Shown here piece by piece: positions 1-6,488 of a stretch of DNA of 64,000 bases; within the stretch, counting starts at the first letter, position 1; each line of letters begins with the position of its first letter. This stretch comes from Haloarchaeobius sp. FL176. Lineage in GTDB: Archaea > Halobacteriota > Halobacteria > Halobacteriales > Natrialbaceae. The DNA lies in contig NZ_JANJYH010000002.1 of the NCBI RefSeq assembly GCF_024609245.1, forward strand, positions 62,001-126,000, written 5' to 3'. The notes below the pieces were generated by a model. That model had not been told where the DNA came from and did no database searches. It saw only the letters and a program-made list of their open reading frames with translations. The position numbers and the translations under genes were made by a program.

Positions 1-769
1 ACGAGAGCCACTTCCCGCCGTAGGGGGCGTACTGCCACACCTCGACCCCCTCGCTGGCGAGGTCGAACTGCGCGTCCTCGCGCACGCCCATCAGCATCTG
101 TACCTCGTAGGGGGTGCCGTGTTCGGCGTGGAGGTCCCGGGCCATCGCGATCATCTCCGGGTCGTGGCTGCCGACCGCGATGCCGTCGTCGAACTCCTCG
201 AACATCTGCTTGAGGAGGTCGCGGTACTGCTGGTCGACACGGGACTTCTCGCCGTACGCGACGGACTTCGGCTCGTCGTACGCGCCCTTGACCAGCCGGA
301 CCTTCCCCGGCACGTCGGCGAGCCGTTCGAGGTCGTCGGGCGTGCGCTTGAGGTTCGCCTGGATGCAGACGCCGACGTTGCCGTCGGTCTGGCGGGCGTA
401 CCTCTCGAACGCGTCGAGCGTCGCATCCGTCGTGTGTCGGTCCTCCATGTCGACCCAGACGAACGTGCCGGCCTCGTCCGCCACGTCGACGATGTCGCCG
501 AGCAGCTCGTCGAACACGTCGTCGCCGACGTCGAGCCCGATCTGGCTCGGCTTGATGGAGATGCAGGCATCGACCTCGGTGTCACCGATGTCCGCGACCA
601 GCTGCTTGTACGCCTCCGCGTCCTCCTCGGCCGGCCCGCGCTCGTCGTAGTGCTCGCCGAGCAGGTTCAGGATGACCTTCACGTTCCCCTCGTTCAGGTC
701 GCGTGCGTGTTCCAGTGCCTCCGCTGGTGTCTCCCCAGCGACGAACTGGCTCGCGATGGGCGGAATCAT
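1..769 (-). CDS. Proline dehydrogenase (3' end outside window)
   Basis: FAD enzyme oxidising proline to pyrroline-5-carboxylate, the first step of proline catabolism. Read on the minus strand the protein begins MIPPIASQFVAGET and carries the stretches NLLGEHYDERGP, the conserved SIKPSQIGLDVG strand, VKLVKGAYDEP-like and GSHDPEM motifs of the PRODH barrel, and ends in QYAPYGGKWLS at the window edge, so only the last residues are missing. The start ATG at 769 matches the usual haloarchaeal start. It is transcribed away from carS. A perfect inverted repeat lies about 100 nt upstream (868-888) and could be an operator. The identity rests on recognised family motifs; the gene is incomplete only because of the window boundary. 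Confidence 0.88.
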   Translation of the reverse strand, partial: MIPPIASQFVAGETPAEALEHARDLNEGNVKVILNLLGEHYDERGPAEEDAEAYKQLVADIGDTEVDACISIKPSQIGLDVGDDVFDELLGDIVDVADEAGTFVWVDMEDRHTTDATLDAFERYARQTDGNVGVCIQANLKRTPDDLERLADVPGKVRLVKGAYDEPKSVAYGEKSRVDQQYRDLLKQMFEEFDDGIAVGSHDPEMIAMARDLHAEHGTPYEVQMLMGVREDAQFDLASEGVEVWQYAPYGGKWLS

Positions 770-867
770 GCTCGAGAGTGGGGGCCCGTGGTACAAGAGG
801 ATTGATGTACCGGGCTGAGGCGTCTGGACTCCGCTTCGACGGGTGACGTACACCGCAGGCTGCCGAG

Positions 868-888
868 GGTTTACGAAAACTGTAAACC
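868..888. promoter_or_regulatory. Perfect inverted repeat, possible operator
   Basis: Arms GGTTTAC and GTAAACC are perfectly complementary and separated by 7 nt (GAAAACT), giving a 21 bp dyad. It is AT-rich against a GC-rich background and sits in a divergent intergenic region about 100 bp before proline dehydrogenase. This looks like a dimeric regulator site. The regulator is unknown, so the role is inference. Confidence 0.4.
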
Positions 889-1095
889 GCGTTCGGTGTC
901 CCGGGCGACGGACTGGCCGGAGCACTCCGGGGCCGGGGCCGCGAGACGCTCGGAGCCGCCTACATCCAGTGCGGCTCCGGAGCCGTCCGCGCCTGGCGTG
1001 GGGTCCCGCCAGTTCGTGGTTCTCGTCGTCGCCCGACCCGAGCTGCCGGCCTCACCGACACGACGATGCCATCAGTTCGCCGACAACCCAGACAC

Positions 1096-1101
1096 CTTAA
1101 G
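1096..1101 (+). promoter_or_regulatory. TATA-like box of carS
   Basis: CTTAAG about 25-30 nt before the carS ATG (1126), the spacing expected for a leaderless haloarchaeal transcript. This supports the chosen start. Confidence 0.5.
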
Positions 1102-1125
1102 GTGGCCGGTCGACATCCAACGGAC

Positions 1126-1671
1126 ATGGACCTCGTCTCGACGCTGGTCGTCGCCTTCTGGGCGATGCTCCCCGCGTACGTGCCGAACAACGCCGCCGTG
1201 CTCCTCGGCGGCGGTCGGCCCATCGACGGGGGACGGAACCTCGGCGGGCGGCGCATCCTGGGCGACGGGAAGACCTGGCGTGGGACCATCGTCGGCACGG
1301 GCGTCGGCGTGGGCCTCGCACTGCTGCTCTCCGAGGTCGCCGCGTCGGTGGGGGACGCCGCGAACGTGGCGCTGCCGACGTTCCCGCTGCCGGTCGCGTT
1401 CGCACTCGCCTTCGGCGCGATGGTCGGCGACATCGGTGCGTCGTTCCTCAAACGCCGGACCGGCCGGGACCGCGGGGCCGCGTTCCCCGGGCTGGACCAG
1501 CTGGACTTCGTCGTGGGCGCGCTCGGGCTCGCCGCCGTCGTCGACCCCGCGTGGTTCGGCGAGTGGTTCACGGTTCCGGTGCTCGCGGCCGTCGTCGTCG
1601 TGACGCCGTTGCTGCACATCGGGACCAACGGGGTGGCGTACGCGCTCGACCTGAAAGAGGAGCCGTGGTGA
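1126..1671 (+). CDS. carS: CDP-archaeol synthase CarS
   Basis: Integral membrane CTP:2,3-di-O-geranylgeranylglycerol-phosphate cytidylyltransferase, which makes CDP-archaeol, the activated precursor of archaeal polar lipids. The 181-residue length is typical. It starts [20 protein letters not shown] and shows the family's [32 protein letters not shown] block (residues about 20-55), then hydrophobic segments, [15 protein letters not shown] and [13 protein letters not shown]. A start at 1126 is preferred over an upstream in-frame codon at 1066 because a TATA-like box lies 25-30 nt before it. The neighbours are unrelated and it appears monocistronic. Confidence 0.93.
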   Translation: [181 protein letters not shown]

Positions 1672-1867
1672 AACAGTTCGATTATAGCCTCTTCAGTTCG
1701 CCCTCTTACCGTTGATTCTGCCGTCACTACCCGCCAGAAAACTCCGATTATCTCGACTCGGGGGACTCGCTGCGGTTCGTGCGTCGTCCGCCGTCGTCGA
1801 GATGGTCGTCCCCTTTCAGTCCCGCCCACCTGAACCGCATCTCCCGCCACCCCAGCCGACTGCATCT

Positions 1868-1888
1868 CCGGAAATCAGAGATTTCCGG
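1868..1888. repeat. Perfect inverted repeat (hairpin 1)
   Basis: Arms CCGGAAATC and GATTTCCGG with a 3 nt centre (AGA). It lies inside copy 1 of the intergenic element and has no counterpart in copy 2. Confidence 0.7.
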
Positions 1889-1894
1889 CGGGCT

Positions 1895-1916
1895 CACGAG
1901 ACGCAAGCGTCTCGTG
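1895..1916. repeat. Perfect inverted repeat (hairpin 2)
   Basis: Arms CACGAGACGC and GCGTCTCGTG around a 2 nt centre (AA), starting 6 nt after hairpin 1. Ten base pairs with almost no loop favours a cruciform or tight RNA hairpin. Confidence 0.7.
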
Positions 1917-2069
1917 ACCGACGCTCGTTCCTGTGCTTCTCGTCCCTCGCGTGTGCACGACGAGCGACACTCGCTCCGCTCGGTACGCTCGTCGGCGCGC
2001 GCCACCCGGCTGATTCGGTAGCATCGCCGCCAGCCACCTGCCAGTTCACTCGCGAACGAATCCACGGGC

Positions 2070-2076
2070 CTTATTG
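2070..2076 (+). promoter_or_regulatory. TATA-like box of pyrE
   Basis: CTTATTG about 25-31 nt before the pyrE ATG at 2101, consistent with a leaderless transcript. Confidence 0.45.
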
Positions 2077-2100
2077 TCGGCGGGCGCGGCTCTCAGTCCA

Positions 2101-2631
2101 ATGACGAACGACGACCTCATCTCGGCGCTGGTGGCAGCGGACGCGGTCCGCTTCGGCGAGTTCGAACTGAGCCACGGCGGTACGAGCGAGTACTACGTGG
2201 ACAAGTACCTGTTCGAGACCGACGTCGACTGCCTGCGCCAGATCGGCGCGGCGTTCGCCGAGCGCGTCGAGGACACGAAGCTGGCGGGCGTCGCGCTCGG
2301 CGGGGTCCCCCTCGTGGTGGCGACCGCGCTGGCGGCGGACCTGCCCTACGTCATCGCGCGCAAACAGCAGAAGGAGTACGGCACCGCAAACCTGGTCGAG
2401 GGCCGACTGGAAGAGGGCGAGGAGGTCGTCGTGGTGGAGGACATCGCCACGACGGGGCAGTCCGCTGTCGACGCCGTGGCGGCGCTCCGGGATGCGGGCG
2501 CGGTCGTGAACCGCGCGCTCATCGTCGTCGACCGGGAGGAGGGCGGTCGCGAGAACCTCGCCGACGTGGGCGTCGAGATGGAGGCACTCGTCACCGCGAG
2601 CGACCTGCTCGGTCACGCCGACGACGGATAG
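2101..2631 (+). CDS. pyrE: Orotate phosphoribosyltransferase PyrE
   Basis: Cytosolic enzyme joining orotate to PRPP to give OMP in de novo pyrimidine synthesis. The 176-residue protein begins [27 protein letters not shown] and carries the substrate stretch [13 protein letters not shown] and the PRPP-binding loop [13 protein letters not shown] at residues about 109-121, both diagnostic of OPRT. The ATG at 2101 was chosen over an in-frame codon at 2074 because a TATA-like box lies 25-31 nt upstream and family members begin here. It stands alone. Another pyrimidine gene, pyrH, lies at 51.0 kb. Confidence 0.95.
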   Translation: MTNDDLISALVAADAVRFGEFELSHGGTSEYYVDKYLFETDVDCLRQIGAAFAERVEDTKLAGVALGGVPLVVATALAADLPYVIARKQQKEYGTANLVEGRLEEGEEVVVVEDIATTGQSAVDAVAALRDAGAVVNRALIVVDREEGGRENLADVGVEMEALVTASDLLGHADDG

Positions 2632-2693
2632 AACGTGCGATAGCGTACCACAGCGTGCATCGCAACCCTTTTCTTGCAGTCTTGGCTATTGAG

Positions 2694-2808
2694 ATGTACG
2701 ATGGTAGGTGTCTGCTTTACAGGCCGGGCGGCAGCCCACTTCTAACATCAACGTCCACCTACCGTTCTTCGCGTTCGCAGACACCCACCAGAGACATCCA
2801 CAACAGCC
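2694..2808 (+). promoter_or_regulatory. Structured thrS leader
   Basis: A TATA-like CCCTTTT (2666-2672) puts transcription start near 2694, leaving a ~115 nt leader with no Shine-Dalgarno sequence before thrS. Within it GGTAGGTG (2703-2710) pairs with CACCTACC (2756-2763), enclosing a smaller GGGC/GCCC hairpin (2726-2737). An ATG at 2694 would be the first codon of the RNA and opens a frame with Thr-rich codons (LTSTSTY) that runs out of frame into thrS. This looks like a regulatory leader. The mechanism is inference. Confidence 0.4.
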
Positions 2809-4752
2809 ATGTCCCAGTCAGAATCCGAATCACAGATAGCGGTCGTACTACCGGACGGTTCCGAACTCTCCGTCCCCGAGGGAGCCAGCGTCGAAGACGT
2901 CGCCTACGAGATCGGCCCCGGTCTCGGTCGCGACACCGTCGCGGGCAAGATCGACGGTGACCTCGTCGCCAAGGAGGCCGAGGTCCACGACGGCGCGGCC
3001 ATCGAGATCGTCACCGACGGCTCCGACGAGTACGTCCAGGTCATGCGCCACACGGCCGCCCACGTCCTCGCGCAGGCGGTGAAACGACTGTACCCGGACG
3101 CCAAACTCGCCATCGGCCCGCCGACGGACGAGGGCTTCTACTACGACTTCGACGACATCGACGTCGACGCCGACGACCTCGCCGACCTCGAGGACGAGAT
3201 GGCCGACATCGTCGACGACGACCTCGAACTCGAACGCGAGGAAGTGTCCTACGAGGACGCCAGGGAGCGCCTCGCAGACGAGCCGTACAAGCTCGAACTG
3301 CTCGACGAACTCCACGAGGAGGGTGCCGAGATCACGTTCTACTCCCAGGGCGACTTCGAGGACCTCTGTGCCGGCCCGCACGTGGAGTCCACGGGCGATA
3401 TCGGCGCGTTCGACCTGCTCGAGATCGCCGGCGCGTACTGGCGCGGCGACGAGGACAACGAGATGCAGACGCGCATCTACGGCACCGCCTTCGAGAGCGA
3501 GAGCGACCTGGAGGAGTTCGTAGAGCGCAAGCAGGAGGCAGAACGACGCGACCACCGCAAGATCGGCAACCAGATGGACCTGTTCTCCATCCAGGACGTG
3601 ACGGGGCCGGGGCTGCCCCTCTACCACCCGAACGGCAAGACGGTGCTGCGCGAGCTCGAGCGGTTCATCGAGGAGCTCAACCTCGACGCCGGCTACGAGT
3701 ACGTCGAGACGCCGCACCTGTTCAAGACGGACCTCTGGAAGCGCTCGGGCCACTACGACAACTACGAGGACGACATGTTCCTCTTCGAGGTCGACGACGA
3801 CGAGTTCGGCCTGAAGCCGATGAACTGCCCGGGCCACGCCGCCATCTTCCAGGACCAGTCCTGGAGCTACCGCGACCTGCCGGTGCGCTACGCGGAGGAC
3901 GGGAAGGTGTACCGCAAGGAACAGTCCGGCGAGCTCTCCGGGCTCTCTCGCGTCTGGGCTTTCACCATCGACGACGGCCACCTGTTCGTCCGCCCGAACC
4001 AGATCGAGGCGGAGGTCGAGCAGATCCTCGACGCCATCGACACGGTGCTCGACACGTTCGAGCTCGACTACGAGGTCGCCCTCGCCACGCGCCCGGAGAA
4101 GTCCGTCGGGAGCGACGATATCTGGGAGAAGGCCGAGTCCATCCTCGAGCGGGTCATCGAGGAGCACGAGGACGACTACGTCGTCGAGGACGGTGACGGC
4201 GCGTTCTACGGCCCGAAGATCGACTTCGCGTTCGAGGACGCCCTCGGCCGCAAGTGGGACGGCCCGACGGTCCAGCTCGACTTCAACATGCCCGAGCGCT
4301 TCGACCTCTCCTACGTCGGCGAGGACAACGAGCACCACCGCCCGGTGATGATCCACCGCGGCGTCTACGGGTCCTACGAGCGCTTCTTCATGGTGCTCAT
4401 CGAGCACTTCGAGGGCAAGTTCCCGTTCTGGCTCGCCCCCGAGCAGGTCCGCATCCTCGCCATCTCGGACGACAATCTCGACTACGCCTACGAGATCGCC
4501 GAGGAGTTCGACGAGTTCCGCGTCGAGGTCAACGACCGCGACGCGACCATCGAGCGGAAGATCCGCGGCGCACACAACGACCGCGTGCCCTACATGATAA
4601 TCGTCGGCGGCAACGAGGAGGAGGACGGCAATATCTCGGTGCGAGACCGCAACGAGAACCAGGAGTACGACGTCGAGATCGACGCGTTCCGCGACCACCT
4701 CCGCCGCGAGCGCGACGAGAAGCACGTCGAACCGGACTTCCTGCTGGACTGA
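2809..4752 (+). CDS. thrS: Threonyl-tRNA synthetase
   Basis: Class II synthetase charging tRNA-Thr, 647 residues. Domains in order: TGS-like N-terminus (about 8-70), an N2-type editing domain with HTAAH at 81-85 and Cys187/His191 (CAGPH), then the catalytic core with the zinc-site MNCPGH (about 338-343), motif 2 ([13 protein letters not shown]) and motif 3 ([17 protein letters not shown]), and an anticodon-binding C-terminus. The complete HxxxH...CxxxH editing set means it can clear Ser-tRNA-Thr itself. This is the bacterial-type layout rather than the DTD-like N-domain of most archaeal ThrRS. The gene follows a structured leader and appears monocistronic. Confidence 0.96.
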   Translation: MSQSESESQIAVVLPDGSELSVPEGASVEDVAYEIGPGLGRDTVAGKIDGDLVAKEAEVHDGAAIEIVTDGSDEYVQVMRHTAAHVLAQAVKRLYPDAKLAIGPPTDEGFYYDFDDIDVDADDLADLEDEMADIVDDDLELEREEVSYEDARERLADEPYKLELLDELHEEGAEITFYSQGDFEDLCAGPHVESTGDIGAFDLLEIAGAYWRGDEDNEMQTRIYGTAFESESDLEEFVERKQEAERRDHRKIGNQMDLFSIQDVTGPGLPLYHPNGKTVLRELERFIEELNLDAGYEYVETPHLFKTDLWKRSGHYDNYEDDMFLFEVDDDEFGLKPMNCPGHAAIFQDQSWSYRDLPVRYAEDGKVYRKEQSGELSGLSRVWAFTIDDGHLFVRPNQIEAEVEQILDAIDTVLDTFELDYEVALATRPEKSVGSDDIWEKAESILERVIEEHEDDYVVEDGDGAFYGPKIDFAFEDALGRKWDGPTVQLDFNMPERFDLSYVGEDNEHHRPVMIHRGVYGSYERFFMVLIEHFEGKFPFWLAPEQVRILAISDDNLDYAYEIAEEFDEFRVEVNDRDATIERKIRGAHNDRVPYMIIVGGNEEEDGNISVRDRNENQEYDVEIDAFRDHLRRERDEKHVEPDFLLD

Positions 4753-4817
4753 CCCCGCTCCGCCGCCGCTGCCCTCGCTGTCGTCCCCGTTCTTCCGGGC
4801 CGACCGCGCTCGACTGT

Positions 4818-4834
4818 TACACGTCCGTGGTGTA
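4818..4834. promoter_or_regulatory. Dyad upstream of the phosphoribosyltransferase regulator
   Basis: TACAC (4818-4822) and GTGTA (4830-4834) are separated by 7 nt. They lie just before a T-rich TATA-like stretch (about 4843-4850) and 57-73 nt before the start codon at 4891, so a bound repressor would overlap the promoter. The downstream protein has an N-terminal HTH, so autoregulation is possible. The dyad is short. Confidence 0.3.
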
Positions 4835-4890
4835 GCACGCCCGTTTTTCGTTTCGACGTATTCATAGTTGCGTAGTCGTGTATACTGGCC

Positions 4891-5607
4891 ATGAACCGCG
4901 CAGAGAAGGCGGCGCTCCAGCTTCGCGCCGTCGACGTGCTCCAGATGTTGAAGGAGACGCGCACCTACGACGAGCTCGCCGAGGTCACCGGTCTCCCGGC
5001 GGGCGACCTGAACCGCTACGTGAACGGCCACGTCCTCCCGAGCGCCGAGCGCGCCCGCGAAGTCGTCTCCGGCGTCGGTCACGAGGCCCTCGGCGACGAG
5101 CTCGAGGCCCGAATCGAGGTCGACGACGAGGGCTACGTCGACAACTCCGCGGCTGTCTTCGACCAGGCGTTCCTCGACCTCGTCGCGCCGGTCGCCGCCG
5201 ACGCCTACGAGTTCGAGCGGCCGGACGCCGTGTTGACCGCGGCGACGGACGGCATCACGCTCGCGGCGGCGATGGCGAGCTACTTCGGCGCGCGCTGTGT
5301 CTACGCGAAGAAGAGCAAGGAGACGGCCGTCGAGGAGTTCGTCGAGGCCCGCCAGCGCCTCCAGTCCGGCATCGAGCTCACCTACTACCTGCCTGCATCC
5401 TCCCTCTCCGCTGGTGACACCGTCCTCGTCGTCGACGACCTCATCCGCTCCGGCGAGACGCAGGAGCTGCTGCTCGACATCGCCGACCACGCCGGCGCGT
5501 CAGTCGGCGGCGTCTTCGCCCTCATCGCGGTCGGCGACGAGGGCACCGAGCGCGCGGCCGCGCTCACCGACGCACCGGTCGGCGCGCTGGTCGACGTCGA
5601 ACCCTGA
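4891..5607 (+). CDS. HTH-phosphoribosyltransferase regulator (COG0856-like)
   Basis: 238-residue protein with an N-terminal helix-turn-helix (LKETRTYDELAEVTGLPAGDLNRYVNG, about 19-45) joined to a PyrE/HGPRT-type phosphoribosyltransferase fold. The PRPP loop VLVVDDLIRSGETQE is at about 177-191, and VYAKKSKET resembles the OPRT substrate loop. This architecture is shared with GfcR and other archaeal PRTase-type transcription factors, which sense metabolites through the PRPP site. It is probably a regulator of sugar or nucleotide genes rather than a salvage enzyme. The exact target is unknown. Expression may be autoregulated through the dyad at 4818-4834. Confidence 0.75.
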   Translation: MNRAEKAALQLRAVDVLQMLKETRTYDELAEVTGLPAGDLNRYVNGHVLPSAERAREVVSGVGHEALGDELEARIEVDDEGYVDNSAAVFDQAFLDLVAPVAADAYEFERPDAVLTAATDGITLAAAMASYFGARCVYAKKSKETAVEEFVEARQRLQSGIELTYYLPASSLSAGDTVLVVDDLIRSGETQELLLDIADHAGASVGGVFALIAVGDEGTERAAALTDAPVGALVDVEP

Positions 5608-5642
5608 GTCTTTTTCTTCGCCGCGCTCGCGCTTGTGACCGG

Positions 5643-6488
5643 ATGCAATCGGTCCCTCGCTCCTTCCTCGTTGCGCTCGCAGGCGTCGTCGGCGTCGTCG
5701 CGCTCGCGGCCGCCCTCGCCACGCCGGACACACCGGTGACGGCCAGCGTCGGCAGCGGTGGCGGCCGTGGCGTCGCCCGCGTGGTCGTCGCGACCGCCGT
5801 GTTGCTCGCACTCGCGGTGGTGCCGCTGCTCCTGCTGACGCTCCGCCGGGAGACCCCCACAGAGACCGTCGACCGACGGCTGGCCGCGCTCGGGCTCCTC
5901 CTGCTCGGCGTTCTCGTTGCCGTCGTCGCGTTCCTGCTCGCGAACGCGAGTGGCGGAGCCACGCGGCCCCCAGCCGGTGGCGGCGGGGGTCCCCTGGGCG
6001 CGGTGAACCAGTCGACGCCGGAGCCGTCGGCGGGCCCCGGCGGGACCGGGTTGGCCGGACTGGCGGTCGTCGGCGCCGTCGGCCTCGCGGGTGCCGGACT
6101 GCTCTGGCTGCGGCTCCGCACACCAACCGACACACCGGACGGGGACAGCGACGAGGACGCCGCCGAGACCAGGGACGCCGTCGCGGCGACGGCCGGCGCG
6201 GCCGCGGAGCGGCTGGCCGCGGGCGACCGGCCCGTCGACAACGTCGTCTACGGGGCGTGGCGCGAGATGACCGCAGCACTGGACGTGGGTGCATCCGCAT
6301 CGACGACGCCCGGCGAGTTCGCCGCCGCGGCGGTCGACGCCGGATTCGACCCCGACGCGGTCGCCGAGCTGACCGACGTCTTCGAGACGGTCCGCTACGG
6401 CGACGACCCCCCGGCGGCGTACGCGGACCGGGCACAGGGCGCGCTCGAACGAATCGAGGCGACGGCCGACGGGGGCTCCGAGCCGTGA
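5643..6488 (+). CDS. DUF4129 membrane protein
   Basis: 281 residues: an N-terminal hydrophobic segment (about 8-26), further TM helices near 45-62, 78-98 and 138-156, a Gly/Pro-rich extracytoplasmic linker, and a cytosolic C-terminal DUF4129 domain (YGAWREMTAALDV...TPGEFAAAAVDAG...FETVRYG). DUF4129 proteins are found in haloarchaeal operons with DUF58 proteins and MoxR ATPases, thought to assemble or process surface proteins. Its stop overlaps the GTG of the next gene (GTGA), so the two are translationally coupled. No MoxR gene is next to it here. Confidence 0.8.
   Translation: MQSVPRSFLVALAGVVGVVALAAALATPDTPVTASVGSGGGRGVARVVVATAVLLALAVVPLLLLTLRRETPTETVDRRLAALGLLLLGVLVAVVAFLLANASGGATRPPAGGGGGPLGAVNQSTPEPSAGPGGTGLAGLAVVGAVGLAGAGLLWLRLRTPTDTPDGDSDEDAAETRDAVAATAGAAAERLAAGDRPVDNVVYGAWREMTAALDVGASASTTPGEFAAAAVDAGFDPDAVAELTDVFETVRYGDDPPAAYADRAQGALERIEATADGGSEP

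Larger units (their letters stand above)
770..1125. other. Intergenic region upstream of proline dehydrogenase and carS
   Basis: This 356 bp divergent gap holds both promoters. The carS side has a CTTAAG TATA-like box at 1096-1101. The proline dehydrogenase side has no clear TATA box, but it contains the perfect palindrome at 868-888 described separately. No coding frame here has haloarchaeal codon use or a recognisable product. Confidence 0.6.
1733..1951 (+). repeat. Interspersed intergenic element, copy 1
   Basis: Left end GCCAGAAAACTCCGA (1733-1747) matches GCCAGAAAGCCCCGA at 48875-48889. The central block CGTCGAGA...CCCCTTTCAGTCCCG (from 1795) matches the block from 48999. The right end TGTGCTTCTCGTCCCTCGCG (1932-1951) matches 49081-49100 with one mismatch. 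Order, orientation and total length (~220 bp) agree, so these are two diverged copies of one element. Copy 1 carries two extra hairpins between the central block and the right end. Confidence 0.7.
1672..2100. other. Intergenic region carS-pyrE holding a repeated element
   Basis: A 429 bp gap. Most of it (about 1733-1951) is one copy of an intergenic element that recurs at 48875-49100. It also contains two adjacent perfect inverted repeats (1868-1888, 1895-1916). The pyrE promoter occupies the right end. No credible gene is seen: frames through it have non-haloarchaeal composition. Confidence 0.65.

Noticed and set aside
960-1865. 301-codon minus frame over carS
   Set aside because: Antisense to carS, Arg/Pro/Ser-rich, no recognisable domain.
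2848-5490. 880-codon open frame on the minus strand
   Set aside because: Antisense to thrS and the PRTase regulator; Val/Leu/Arg-rich shadow of GC-rich codons, no motif, and both sense proteins are certain.
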